DNA of 64,000 nucleotides from Actinopolymorpha pittospori. GTDB taxonomy: Bacteria > Actinomycetota > Actinomycetes > Propionibacteriales > Actinopolymorphaceae. The notes below the pieces were generated by a model. That model was given only the letters and a program-made list of their open reading frames with translations. It did no database searches and was not told the DNA's origin. Position 1 is the stretch's first letter. Every line of letters begins with the position of its first letter. The DNA lies in contig NZ_JADBEM010000001.1 of the NCBI RefSeq assembly GCF_014873875.1, forward strand, positions 806,001 to 870,000, in the 5' to 3' direction. Shown piece by piece: positions 25,967-35,339 of the stretch. A program made the translations under genes and the position numbers.

Positions 25967-26998
25967 TCAGGCGGCGGAGCGCTCGGCCACCGACCGGCGG
26001 CGCAGGCTCACGTCGGCAATGGCCGGCGGTGTGTAGGCGGCGTCGTTGGGGCCGGCGTCGGTGCCGGGTGGTGCGATCTCATCAATCTGGTTGAGGACCT
26101 CGTCGTCCAGGGTGACGTCGGCGCCGGCGAGCAGGTCGTCGAGGTGTTCCATGGTGCGCGGCCCGATGATCGCCGACGTGACGCCCGGATGGGCGATCGC
26201 AAACGCCATCGCCAGGTGGGTCATCGGCAGGCCGGCCTGCTCGGCCAGCGGGATGAGCTGTTCGACCACCTCGAGCTTGCACTCATGGGCGAAATGCTCC
26301 GGCGTAGCCGCCACGCGATGGGTGGCGCCACCCTGTGCCCCCTTGCGGTGGCGTCCGGTGAGCAGGCCCTGTGCCAAAGGGCTCCAGACGAGGGCGCCCA
26401 TCCCGTAGCGGCGCGCAACGGGCAACACGTCGCGCTCGATGCTGCGGTTCAGGATCGAGTACGGCGGCTGCTCGGTGCGGAAGCGCTCCAGACCGCGGCG
26501 TTCCGCGACCCACTGTGCCTCGACGATCTCCGCCGCAGGGAAGGTGGACGATCCGATCGCCCGGACTTTGCCGCTGTGGATCAGGTCGGACAGCGCCGAC
26601 AGTGTCTCCTCGATGTCGGTCGTAGGGTCGGGGCGGTGAACCTGGTAGAGGTCGAGGTGATCGGTCTGCAGGCGGCGCAGGGAGGCCTCGACCGCGGCGA
26701 TGATCCAGCGCCGAGAATTGCCCCGGTGATTCGGATCATCACCCATCGGGAAGTGCATCTTGCTGGCGAGCACGACGTCGTCGCGGCGGCCCTTGAGTGC
26801 CTTGCCGACGATCACCTCGGATTCGCCATCGGAGTACACGTCGGCGGTGTCGACGAAGTTGATCCCTGCGTCCAGCGCCCGGTGGATGATCCGGATCGAG
26901 TCATCGTGATCGGTGTTGCCCCAGGCCCCGAACATCATGGTGCCAAGAGCGTAGGGACTGACCTGGATTCCGGTGCGTCCCAGCGTGCGGTACTTCAT
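25967..26998 (-). CDS. aldo/keto reductase
   Basis: 343 residues from ATG 26998, preceded by a GGGAGAG site. TIM-barrel AKR with the catalytic tetrad visible: Asp and Tyr in FVDTADVYSDGESE, Lys in VVLASKMHF and His in LYQVHRPD. NADPH-binding stretch near the end: TSAIIGPRTMEHLDD. Such enzymes reduce aldehydes and ketones with NADPH. The Ddn-like gene lies 53 bases upstream in the same direction, and a TetR gene is divergent, so the three probably form one regulated unit. Confidence 0.92.
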   Translation of the reverse strand: MKYRTLGRTGIQVSPYALGTMMFGAWGNTDHDDSIRIIHRALDAGINFVDTADVYSDGESEVIVGKALKGRRDDVVLASKMHFPMGDDPNHRGNSRRWIIAAVEASLRRLQTDHLDLYQVHRPDPTTDIEETLSALSDLIHSGKVRAIGSSTFPAAEIVEAQWVAERRGLERFRTEQPPYSILNRSIERDVLPVARRYGMGALVWSPLAQGLLTGRHRKGAQGGATHRVAATPEHFAHECKLEVVEQLIPLAEQAGLPMTHLAMAFAIAHPGVTSAIIGPRTMEHLDDLLAGADVTLDDEVLNQIDEIAPPGTDAGPNDAAYTPPAIADVSLRRRSVAERSAA

Positions 26999-27051
26999 GC
27001 CACTTCTCTCCCCGAGCCGCAGCGGCTCGGCACTCGAATGGTTGCCGCGGG

Positions 27052-27495
27052 TCACTCCGCCGCCGCCGCTTCGTGAAGCTCTTGGTCGTCGAACACGATC
27101 TCGACCAGTGGACTGTGTGCCAACCAGACATCAACGTCCTGGCGCGGAACACCTCGCGCCGCGTACTCCGGACGGTCCTGCAGGGCCACGACAGCAGGGA
27201 TGACGCGTTGCCGGGTCTGTTCGTCGACAACAACCGCCGTCGCCGGCAGATCGGCCGTGACCCCCCGCTTCAGGTGGACCACGAATTGCGGGTTCTTGCG
27301 AAGATTCGCGTACCAGCCGCGGCGCGCCGGCATCCCGGTGAGGTAGAAGCGCCCGTCGATTTGGTGGAACCAGATCTCAATGCGCCGCGGCAGGCCAGTA
27401 CGAGCCCCTGTCGTGGTGATGTCGATGACGTGGTCACCAGGCGGCGAGTCCGGCCGAAGCGCCAAGGCTCGGACGACCGCCTCGTCGACGCTCAT
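27052..27495 (-). CDS. deazaflavin (F420)-dependent nitroreductase-family protein
   Basis: 147 residues. The split beta-barrel of the Ddn/DUF385 family is recognisable: ITTTGARTGLPRRIEIWFHQIDGRFYLTG, RRGWYANLRKNPQFVVHLKRG and DLPATAVVV. The RRGWYANL segment forms part of the F420 site. These proteins use F420H2 to reduce quinones or nitro compounds. It is transcribed with the aldo/keto reductase and lies next to a divergent TetR gene. Confidence 0.85.
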   Translation of the reverse strand: MSVDEAVVRALALRPDSPPGDHVIDITTTGARTGLPRRIEIWFHQIDGRFYLTGMPARRGWYANLRKNPQFVVHLKRGVTADLPATAVVVDEQTRQRVIPAVVALQDRPEYAARGVPRQDVDVWLAHSPLVEIVFDDQELHEAAAAE

Positions 27496-27617
27496 CGCCC
27501 GGCCCCCACAACTGGAGGGCTACTTCCTCCACCGCATTGGGCTGTCATGACGGCAGCACGATCGACCATCGGTCCTCTCTTCCGTCGAGAGTCGTCGGGT
27601 CGGCGACGACGACCTTA

Positions 27618-27636
27618 ACCGGCACAACGTGCCGGT
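27618..27636. promoter_or_regulatory. palindromic operator before a TetR gene
   Basis: ACCGGCAC-AAC-GTGCCGGT is a perfect inverted repeat with 8-base arms, located between the Ddn-like gene and the TetR gene. TATGAT at 27636-27641 is a possible -10. Likely the binding site of the adjacent TetR protein. Confidence 0.65.
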
Positions 27637-27689
27637 ATGATCGGATACTATGTCGAACGCTGTGCCGCTTACAAACTGGAGGGGGACCG

Positions 27690-28301
27690 TTGGCGACGAC
27701 AGGAGGCACTTCGAACCGCGGGATCCGGCCGTTGCGAGCCGACGCGAAGCGGAACGTCGACGCCGTGCTCGAGGCGGCGAAGACCGCCTTCACAATGACC
27801 GGCGTCCACACGCCCGTCCGTGAAATCGCGGCCATGGCCGGCGTTGGAACCGGGACGCTCTATCGGCACTTCCCGCTCCGGGCCGATCTCGTCTCCGCGG
27901 TATTCCGACGCGAGCTGGACGCCTGCGCCGAAGCCGCCGCCGCACTTGCCTCAACCTACGAACCGATCGAGGCGCTCGAACGCTGGCTGGCGCACTACGT
28001 CGAACTCCTGAGCACCAAGCGCGGCCTGATCACCGCGATGCACTCCGACGCCCCGACGTATGAGTCACTGACGGAGTGTTTCCAAGATCCGCTCCGACCC
28101 GCACTGAGGCTGCTTCTGGACAACGCCAGTCGCGCAGGCCTCATCCGGCCCGACGTCGAGACCGACGACCTGCTCCAGGGTGTGGCCGCGTTGTGCCTCC
28201 TGAACACAGCTCAAACCCAGCGGATGGTCGCACTCCTGGTCGCCGGACTACGCAACGCGCCGCCTGGTCCGCCGTCGACTGCGACTCGGCCGGGGCGTTG
28301 A
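27690..28301 (+). CDS. TetR-family transcriptional regulator
   Basis: 203 residues from TTG 27690; a GGAGGGGG site lies seven bases upstream and no ATG in the frame is as well placed. HTH: NVDAVLEAAKTAFTMTGVHT, VREIAAMAGVGTGTLYRHF, PLRADLVSAVF. The rest is the helical effector domain. It likely represses itself and the divergent reductase genes through the palindrome at 27618-27636. Confidence 0.9.
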   Translation: MATTGGTSNRGIRPLRADAKRNVDAVLEAAKTAFTMTGVHTPVREIAAMAGVGTGTLYRHFPLRADLVSAVFRRELDACAEAAAALASTYEPIEALERWLAHYVELLSTKRGLITAMHSDAPTYESLTECFQDPLRPALRLLLDNASRAGLIRPDVETDDLLQGVAALCLLNTAQTQRMVALLVAGLRNAPPGPPSTATRPGR

Positions 28302-28372
28302 GACACAGTCGAGCGTGAACCGAGCCGCGGATCCGGCCGCGCCCCGCCGGGTGGCGTGGCGACACTGCCGGC

Positions 28373-28600
28373 ATGGCCTCAACGGCAACCGACCTGCTCG
28401 GCCCGGTCGGGTTGGCGCTCGCCCAGGCGGTCGAGCAGGTGCCCGGTGAGCCGACACTGACGGGCGGTTGCCGCTACGAGTTGAAGTGGGCGGCTAGCCG
28501 CGCACTGGCCACAATTCGGAAAGATGCCTGCGTATCAACGTATTCGCGGTGCGGCACACCCCTCGCCGACGGGCTCCCCGAGATCGCGAGGAGCTTCGGC
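28373..28600 (+). pseudogene. ATP-dependent DNA ligase, N-terminal fragment
   Basis: LLGPVGLALAQAVEQVPGEP, GGCRYELKWAASRALATIR and CGTPLADGLPEI align with the adenylation-domain start of LigC/LigD-type ligases, where the motif is (E/Y)xKWDGxR. The Lys is present but the following Asp-Gly is changed to Ala-Ala, and the rest of the enzyme is gone. A non-functional remnant. Confidence 0.55.
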
Positions 28601-29377
28601 AGGTGCGCCGCCAACGGGTGAACACCCCAGTCCCCACCGATGGCGGCTCGGCAGCGAGAGAAGGGTCATAGACCCCATCGTCGAACTTCTGTTCGAATCA
28701 AATGGGGATATGGGCCAGCAGCGCAGGTACGGAAAGCAGGGAGTCGACGGCTACGAAGTGCCAACCGGCGGTCGCCGCCAGCAACTCGAAGACACCTGCA
28801 AGCCATCCACGTCCACGTCCAACTGACCGGGCAGGCCGGCATCTACTCCGGTGACGGCACCTGGCGCGCAGCCCCCACCGACCAACTACTCGCCCCCATG
28901 CTCGAAGGCCCCGACCGGGTGCGCCGCGGCGAACGCGTCGACGCGCCGACACCATCCTCGCCGCCGACCTGACCGACTCCCGTGAGGACATCCAGGACTG
29001 GCTGTACCGGTCCCGGCACTACGCCTCCCCGCGCATGCTCACCCGCCACCGGATCGCCGAAGTGCTCTACGCCGGGGTCGGCGCCGGGCTGCTCGAGCCT
29101 GTCCCGGGAGGCTGTGCGCACGACACCGTGACATCGTGACCGAATTCAGCGGGAACGGGCCGAACGTGACGCGACCTGACGGAATCGGCCGGCCGATCTC
29201 GCCGGTTCTCTTCTCTTGTTCTGATCCGCGGTCTAGACACGAAGGTCGCGCGTTTCTCGGCGGTCGTAGGCCCGACTGCCTATGCGCCCCGCGTGGTGCT
29301 CCGATGTTGCGCTCTGTGTTCCGAAGTTGTGCTCAGGAAACGAAGCCGACGCTGCGAATATCGAACGGAGACCGACC
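28601..29377. other. gene-free or unrecognised remnant region
   Basis: Plus-strand frames near 28830-29130 (for example DSREDIQDWLYRSRHY and RMLTRHRIAEVLYAGVGAG) look partly coding but match nothing that I recognise and are not continuous. The promoter of the polysaccharide lyase must be in the last 150 bases. Confidence 0.35.
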
Positions 29378-32059
29378 TTGAACGACGCCGGAAGCCCCCG
29401 AAATCCCCGGCACGTCCCGCTGTCCCGCCGACATGCACTCCACCTCGGAGGGCTGCTCGCCGGTACGGGCCTGCTGAGCCTGGCCCGGCCCCACGCGGCC
29501 CGCGCCGGCACCACCGCGGTGGGCGGAGCCGCAACGACCGTCGGCGCCGTCACGGCGGCCGATGCCGGCCCGTCCGCCGCCACCGACGACGACTTCGCCC
29601 GGATGCGGGCCCAGTGGCGGGCAGGGTACGTGGGCAGCGGCTACGACCCGGCCGACCCGGCGATCGCGCCCGGGCTCGCCAATCTCGCCGCGGAAACCCA
29701 CCAGTGGTGGTCGACCATGGAAACGGGGGCAGACCGGGCGTTCCTGTGGCCGGACGCCAGGCTCGACGTCCAGATCTCGTTCGCCATCTCCATCTGCTTC
29801 GGCCGGCTGTCCCGGATGGCACTGGGCTGGGCGACGCCCGGCACCGACACCTACGGCGACCCGAAACTCCTCGCCGATGTGATCGCCGCGATGGACTGGA
29901 TGGTCGCGCACTACTACCGCGAGGACGGCGAGATCATCGGCAACTGGTACGAATGGATGATCTCGGGGCCGCAGAGCTGCAACCTCGCGGCGATGCTGGT
30001 CTATGACCACCTGAACGCGGACCAGATCGGCGCCTACACCAGGGCGGTGGCCCACTACACACCCGAACCCAGCGCCACAGCAGCCAACCGGGTGCTCACC
30101 GCCGACGTGGTCATCGGCCGCGGCATCCTGGCCGGGGACGCGGCGGCCGTCCGGCTCGGAGTCGACGGGCTGGAGCCGGTAATGGCCTACGCCGACCACG
30201 GCGACGGCTTCCACCGCGACGGATCGTTCATCCAGCACGACTACTACCCCTACAACGGCTCCTACGGCGTCGCCCTGGTGGCCACGCTGCCGGGCATCTT
30301 CCAGCGAGTCGCGGGTACTCCGTTCGCGGTCAGCGACCCGATCGTGTACGAGTGGATCCGAGACGCCTACGACCCGCTGATCTGGCACGGCGCCCTGATG
30401 GACATGGCCAACGGCCGGGTCATAGCCCGCTACACCGAGCAGAACCACCAGGCCGGCCACGCCGCGGTCAACGCCGCCCTCGGCCTGTGGGTGGCCGCAC
30501 CGCCCGCGACGAAAGCCTGGCTCGGGCCGATGCTGAAGGAGTGGATCCAGGCCGACACCCTGGACGACCCACTGGCCGGCCGCAGCGTCCCGGCCCTCCT
30601 GCAGGCGCGCACGCTCCTCGCCGACGACGCCATACACCCCCGTGGGCCGCTGGTCACCAGCCACGTCTTCGCCGCCATGGACCGGGTGGTACACCGGCGT
30701 ACGGACTGGGCGTACGGCATCTCGATGTACTCCAGGCGGATCGCGAACTTCGAGTCGATCAACGACGAGAACCTGCGCGGCTGGCTGACCGCGGACGGCG
30801 CCACCTACCTCTACGACCACCAGCTCGACCACTACAACGACGCGTTCTGGCCCACGGTGGACCCCTACCGCATTCCCGGCACGACGGTCGACGTCCGCGA
30901 ACGCAGGCCGATGGAGGGCCGCGGATACCTCAACCCGCAGGACTGGGTGGGCGGCACCACCCTCGCCGACCGCTACACCGCGGCCGGGATGCGACTGTCC
31001 TCCCAAGGCTGTTCGCTGGTGTCGCAGAAGTCGTGGTTCTGCTTTGATGACGAGGTGGTTGCGCTCGGCACCGGCATCACCGCACACGACGGCCGCCAGG
31101 TGGAGACCGTGGTGGAGAACCGCCGGCTGGCGACTGGGACCGAGGCGGTGCTGGTGAACGGGACGGCCGCGGTGCCCGGCCTCGGCGACGCGGCCACGAC
31201 GCCGGGCGCCCGGTGGGTCCACCTCGCCGGGACCGGCGGATACGTGTTCCCCGATGGCGTCCAGGCACACCTGAAACGCGAACACCGGGTGGGCCGCTGG
31301 TCTGACATCACCCAGCACCCGTCCTGGAAGGACGACACCCCGCTCCCCCGTGACTACTTCACCCTCTGGCTCGACCACGGCGTGGACCCGGACCAGGCGA
31401 CCTACGCCTACGTCCTGCTGCCTACCGCCGACTCTGAGACGACCAGGCAGTACGCCGAGCGGCCGGGCACCGCGATCGTCGCGAACATCGTCGGTGTCCA
31501 GGCCGTACGCGCCCTGACCGCCGGCGCGCTCGGCGTGAACCTGTGGGGGGCCGGCGACGCGTCGATCGTCTCCACCGACGGACCGGCCGGTGTGGTGGTG
31601 CAGGAGGGCGACGAGGAGCTCGGGTTGGCGGTGTCCGATCCGACCCGCAGCGCGGGGACGGTACGGGTCACGGTGCGGGTACCGACGAGCAAACTGCTGG
31701 CCGGCGACGACGGTGTTCGGGTGGTCACGCTGGACCCGCTGACCGTCGAGGTGGACCTGACCGGCACTGACGGCGCCAGCCGGAGTCTGCGGGTCGCCTA
31801 CCGGGCCTGGACGGTGTCGGACCTGGCCCAGGTGCTGGCAGGCCTGGACACGACCGAGGTCACCCCGAACGCCCGGCACGCCCTGGCCCAGTCCCTGGAA
31901 CTCCTCGCCGACCTGGTCGAACGCCGCCGCCCGGCACACGCCCAGCTGTGGGCGCTGCGGCGGAAGATTGCCGCCCTGGCAGGCCACGGCGTCAGCCCGG
32001 GGGCAGCCGACGCGCTGGACGACGGCACCCAGAGGTTGTTCGCCCGATTCCCGCGCTGA
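29378..32059 (+). CDS. secreted polysaccharide lyase family 8 (hyaluronate/chondroitin/xanthan lyase type)
   Basis: 893 residues from TTG 29378, after an AACGGAG site. A Tat signal (LSRRHALHLGGLLAGTGLLSLARP) leads into the alpha/alpha toroid domain. Predicted catalytic residues with PL8 spacing: Asn237 (AANRVL), His287 (GSFIQHDYYPYNGSYG), Tyr296 in the same motif and Arg347 (DMANGRVIAR). NWYEWMISGPQ (189-199) supplies the aromatic patch. The C-terminal half forms the beta-sandwich domains. PL8 enzymes cleave uronic-acid-containing polymers by beta-elimination. It converges on the sugar ABC transporter/amidohydrolase operon. Substrate cannot be decided from sequence alone. Confidence 0.9.
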   Translation: MNDAGSPRNPRHVPLSRRHALHLGGLLAGTGLLSLARPHAARAGTTAVGGAATTVGAVTAADAGPSAATDDDFARMRAQWRAGYVGSGYDPADPAIAPGLANLAAETHQWWSTMETGADRAFLWPDARLDVQISFAISICFGRLSRMALGWATPGTDTYGDPKLLADVIAAMDWMVAHYYREDGEIIGNWYEWMISGPQSCNLAAMLVYDHLNADQIGAYTRAVAHYTPEPSATAANRVLTADVVIGRGILAGDAAAVRLGVDGLEPVMAYADHGDGFHRDGSFIQHDYYPYNGSYGVALVATLPGIFQRVAGTPFAVSDPIVYEWIRDAYDPLIWHGALMDMANGRVIARYTEQNHQAGHAAVNAALGLWVAAPPATKAWLGPMLKEWIQADTLDDPLAGRSVPALLQARTLLADDAIHPRGPLVTSHVFAAMDRVVHRRTDWAYGISMYSRRIANFESINDENLRGWLTADGATYLYDHQLDHYNDAFWPTVDPYRIPGTTVDVRERRPMEGRGYLNPQDWVGGTTLADRYTAAGMRLSSQGCSLVSQKSWFCFDDEVVALGTGITAHDGRQVETVVENRRLATGTEAVLVNGTAAVPGLGDAATTPGARWVHLAGTGGYVFPDGVQAHLKREHRVGRWSDITQHPSWKDDTPLPRDYFTLWLDHGVDPDQATYAYVLLPTADSETTRQYAERPGTAIVANIVGVQAVRALTAGALGVNLWGAGDASIVSTDGPAGVVVQEGDEELGLAVSDPTRSAGTVRVTVRVPTSKLLAGDDGVRVVTLDPLTVEVDLTGTDGASRSLRVAYRAWTVSDLAQVLAGLDTTEVTPNARHALAQSLELLADLVERRRPAHAQLWALRRKIAALAGHGVSPGAADALDDGTQRLFARFPR

Positions 32060-32079
32060 CCGACTGGCCCTCCGAGACG

Positions 32080-32115
32080 TTCAGTGGGCGACCGCCTCGG
32101 CGGCCGCTCACTGAA
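32080..32115 (+). terminator. hairpin after the lyase gene
   Basis: An inverted repeat with arms beginning TTCAGTG and ending CACTGAA (about 16 pairs, two mismatches, TCGG loop) starts 20 bases after the lyase stop. No T-tract follows, as is common for actinobacterial terminators. It may serve both converging units. Confidence 0.6.
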
Positions 32116-32308
32116 ACGTGGTGACTTTGGCGGTACCGCCTCGCAGGAGGGTGCACTCAGCTGTCGACCTCAACTCCGATGTGCAGTGCTCAACGACGGC
32201 CGCCAGGGCTGAGGCGGAGGCCGCGTCCGTGGTCGCACCGACGTCGGGCCGAAGTGTCCCAGACCGCGCCTCGGTGAGCACGATGGCGGTGAGCAGCCAT
32301 CAGGTCCG

Positions 32309-33400
32309 CTACGCGCCTTCCCCTGTCGGTTGGGTGACGGTGTCACGCAAAGCCGGGACCAGCCGCGCGGCGTTCGCTCCGTAGACCTGGCGCAGCGCCT
32401 CCTGGTCCAGGTCCAGCCCGGAGATCGTCCAACGCCCGGCGCCCGGCGGGTTGGAGCCGGAGTAGGGGAAGTGCTCGTCGGCGGTCTCGAGGAACCGGAA
32501 GTAGCGCCGGAAAGCTTCCGCGGTTGGTGGGAACACGTCGGTGCCGAACAGGACGCGGTCCGGGTGCCGGTCGATGAGTGCCCGGGTGGCGCGCGGCTGG
32601 CGGCCCAACTCGGCGATGCGAGCGGCGATGTCGACATTGAAGTTCGGGTAGGTGGTCAGCATCCGGTCCACCCAGCCGAGGTCCTCGGCGTAGCAGCCCA
32701 CGTGCGCGCCGATGACGGTCACGTCGGGGTGAGCGGCGACGACGTCCTCCAGCGCATCGAGCAGGACCTGCATCCGCGGGAACTGAGGATCCCCGAAGTA
32801 CCAGTCCGGGCGCCTCACCAGCTCCTCGAGGCGCTCGTTGTTCTCGTCGAGCGGCTCGAAGAAGGCGGCCGGGTCGGCGGTGTGGATCAGCACGGGCAGC
32901 GACAGCTCCCCGAACGCGGACCACATGTCGAAGAGCCGGTCGTCGTTGATCATCAGGAGCTTGTCGTTCTCGTCCCGGATGTGGAGTCCGAGGTCTTTCC
33001 AGAGCTTGACGCCGGCCGCGCCCCGGCGTGCTGAGTCCTGCAGGCTGCGCACCAGCTGATCGGGCCAGCCCGGACGGGATGGCAGCGTCCAGTCGAGCCT
33101 GGCGAACGTCGCGAAGCGTCCAGGATGCGCGCGGTCGTAGCGATCCAGGTTGGCCTCCAGCTCTTCGCCCCAGTCGCCGTCAAGATTGACGATGGCCGCG
33201 ACATTGCAGCTGTCCATGACCAACAGCAGGGCATCGACATCGGGCGCCGACGTCCACTGCCCGGTACGCCGTCGGCCAAGATGATTGTGCACGTCGATCG
33301 CGGGCGCGGCCGCTTGGTCAACCTCGTGGGCTGGCACCCGAAGCATGGGTCGCGGTGTGTAGTCACGCAGCCGTATCGCGGCCGCCTCGGCAGAATCCAT
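32309..33400 (-). CDS. amidohydrolase-2 family metal-dependent hydrolase
   Basis: 363 residues, TIM barrel. Metal-binding marks: HxH in AIDVHNHLGR, His in VLIHTADPAAFF, His in VIGAHVGCYAEDLGW and Asp in VLFGTDVFPPTAEAF. This family includes decarboxylases and lactone or amide hydrolases. It is the last gene after the ABC permeases (105-base gap) and is probably part of the same operon, so it may act on the imported sugar or uronate product. The specific substrate is not evident. Confidence 0.88.
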   Translation of the reverse strand: MDSAEAAAIRLRDYTPRPMLRVPAHEVDQAAAPAIDVHNHLGRRRTGQWTSAPDVDALLLVMDSCNVAAIVNLDGDWGEELEANLDRYDRAHPGRFATFARLDWTLPSRPGWPDQLVRSLQDSARRGAAGVKLWKDLGLHIRDENDKLLMINDDRLFDMWSAFGELSLPVLIHTADPAAFFEPLDENNERLEELVRRPDWYFGDPQFPRMQVLLDALEDVVAAHPDVTVIGAHVGCYAEDLGWVDRMLTTYPNFNVDIAARIAELGRQPRATRALIDRHPDRVLFGTDVFPPTAEAFRRYFRFLETADEHFPYSGSNPPGAGRWTISGLDLDQEALRQVYGANAARLVPALRDTVTQPTGEGA

Positions 33401-33505
33401 TCGGGTCTCCTTTGGGTCTCAGCGTTCAGCAGCACATCGGACAGTTCGAGTGCGGTGACGTCGTGTCCGTTCTCGGCGACCGACTCGGGTCCACCGTGAT
33501 CTCGC

Positions 33506-34372
33506 TCAGCCCTTGGTGGCGCTGAACGCGATGCCCTCGATGAAGTGGCGCTGGAACGCGATGAAGATGATGATCAGCGGCAGGCTTGCCATCACCGATC
33601 CCGCCATCAACACGGGGTAGTTCGTGAGGTACTGCCCCTGCAGGGTGGCCAGACCGGCGGAGACCGGCATGCTTCCCGGGTCGGTGTTCACTACCAGCGG
33701 CCACAGCAGGTCGTTCCACGACCACATGATCACCAGGATGGCAAGCGCGATCAACCCGGGCCGAGCGAGCGGCAGTACCACCTGCCAGAAGGTCCGGAAC
33801 GGTCCGGCGCCGTCGATGTAGGCAGCCTCCTGGAGCTCCCGGGGGAGTTGCATGAAGAACTGCCGCATCAGGAAGGTGCCGAAGGCGCTGAAGATGCCTG
33901 GCAGGAAGAGAGCGGGAAGGCTGTTGAGCAGGTTCAGCCCGTGAATGATTTCGTACTGCGGGATCAGGAACAGCTGCGAGGGCACCATCAGCACGGACAG
34001 GAAGAGCCCGAACACCACCCCCTGGCCGCGAAACCGCAACCTGGCGAAGGCGTACCCGGCCAGCGAGCAGAACACCAACTGTCCGATGGTGCGGGCCAAC
34101 GTCATCAGCACCGTGTTGACGAGCATCTGGCGGAACGGCATGGCGCTGAAGACGTCCATGTAGTTCGACCACTGCCAGACCTTCGGGAACAGCGTCAGCG
34201 GGACGGAGGTGGCTTCGGCGAACGTCTCGACCGAGATCAACAGTTCCAGCAGGAAGGGCGCGACCATCAGCAGCGCCCCCACCGACAGGACCACGTGGAC
34301 GACGCGGTGGCTGGACCTGTCCCGTCGGCGTCCGCGGACACGGACCGCGGACGCCTCGACGGCGCTACTCAT
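33506..34372 (-). CDS. carbohydrate ABC transporter permease (MalG type)
   Basis: 288 residues, six membrane segments. The EAA loop that contacts the ATPase reads EAAYIDGAGPFRTFWQVVLPLARPGL. It begins inside the end of the previous permease gene (eight-base overlap). It forms the channel with the MalF-type subunit. No ATPase gene is in the operon, so a shared MsiK-like ATPase is expected, as is common in Actinomycetota. Confidence 0.92.
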   Translation of the reverse strand: MSSAVEASAVRVRGRRRDRSSHRVVHVVLSVGALLMVAPFLLELLISVETFAEATSVPLTLFPKVWQWSNYMDVFSAMPFRQMLVNTVLMTLARTIGQLVFCSLAGYAFARLRFRGQGVVFGLFLSVLMVPSQLFLIPQYEIIHGLNLLNSLPALFLPGIFSAFGTFLMRQFFMQLPRELQEAAYIDGAGPFRTFWQVVLPLARPGLIALAILVIMWSWNDLLWPLVVNTDPGSMPVSAGLATLQGQYLTNYPVLMAGSVMASLPLIIIFIAFQRHFIEGIAFSATKG

Positions 34373-35309
34373 AATGCACCCACTTCTTCTGCAGCCAGAA
34401 CTGGCAGCCGGTGAAGGCGATGATGATTCCCAGCAGGAGGAAGGCGATGGCGGCGGCGTATCCGCCGTTGGACTGCACGAACGCCTTGTCGTAGAAGAGA
34501 TAGACGATCGTCTCGCTCTGTGCCAGTGCGGGGTTGTTCTTCCCGATCATGACGTAGATCAGGTCGAACGCCTGCAGGGAGTTGATGACGCCGATGACGG
34601 TGACGAAGAAGATCGTCGGCGACAACAGCGGCACCGTGATGGAGAAGAACTGCCGGATCTTGCCGGCGCCGTCGATCTCGGCGGCCTCGTAGAACTGGCG
34701 CGGGATCGTCTGCATCCCGGCCAGGAGCAGGATCATGTTGTAGCCGATCGAGGACCAGATCGAGACGATGGCTACGGCGTACAGTGCCGTGGCCGGGTTC
34801 GACGTCCAGTGCGGACCCTCGATCCCGACCACCCCCAGGACCTGGTTGAGCGGACCGTAGTCGCCGTTGTAGACGAACTTCCACATCAGCGCGACCGCGG
34901 AGGGCAGCGTGATCACCGGAAGGAAGTACAGCGTCCGGTAGATACCCAGCCCACGCAGGCCCGGTCGGTTCAGCAGCGCCGCGACGACGATGCCGATCGG
35001 CACGCTCAGCAGCGACAGCACCGCGAACACGAGTGTGTTCCGCAGTGAGTGCAGGATCTCCGGATCGGAGAAGAGCGTCCGATAGTTCTCCAGACCGGTC
35101 CAGGTGTGTCCCCCGAACGCACCCCACTCCGTGAACGAGTAGTAGAACGTGCGGAAGATCGGCCAAATGGAGAAGACGCCAAGGCCGATGACGCTCGGCG
35201 CCACCAGCAGCCAACCCCAGCGCGCCTCCAACCTCTTCTGGGCCGAACGCCGCCGGCCGGGACTACTGGTACGCCTCTCGTTCTGTACCTGTTCGGTGAT
35301 TACTACCAT
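34365..35309 (-). CDS. carbohydrate ABC transporter permease (MalF type)
   Basis: 314 residues with six membrane segments and the EAA loop EAAEIDGAGKIRQFFSITVPLLSPTIFF. The N-terminal 30 residues are basic (SPGRRRSAQKRLEARWG) before the first helix. It sits 30 bases after the binding-protein gene and overlaps the MalG-type gene. Partner of the sugar transporter described with its neighbours. Confidence 0.92.
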   Translation of the reverse strand: MVVITEQVQNERRTSSPGRRRSAQKRLEARWGWLLVAPSVIGLGVFSIWPIFRTFYYSFTEWGAFGGHTWTGLENYRTLFSDPEILHSLRNTLVFAVLSLLSVPIGIVVAALLNRPGLRGLGIYRTLYFLPVITLPSAVALMWKFVYNGDYGPLNQVLGVVGIEGPHWTSNPATALYAVAIVSIWSSIGYNMILLLAGMQTIPRQFYEAAEIDGAGKIRQFFSITVPLLSPTIFFVTVIGVINSLQAFDLIYVMIGKNNPALAQSETIVYLFYDKAFVQSNGGYAAAIAFLLLGIIIAFTGCQFWLQKKWVHYE

Positions 35310-35339
35310 GGCCGTAGACTCTCCACCTCCGATCGGTCG

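Noticed and set aside
28640-28972. 110-residue plus-strand frame
   Set aside because: No motif, no ribosome binding site and Arg/Pro-rich composition.
29333-31987. 884-residue open frame on the minus strand opposite the polysaccharide lyase
   Set aside because: Shadow frame caused by high GC at third codon positions; Val/Arg/Gly-rich with no motifs, while the plus strand has a complete PL8 enzyme.
32108-32305. Minus-strand coding remnant after the amidohydrolase (LLTAIVLTEARSGTLRPDVG...)
   Set aside because: Reads like protein but is short, lacks a start and matches no family that I recognise; the adjacent hairpin explains the end better.
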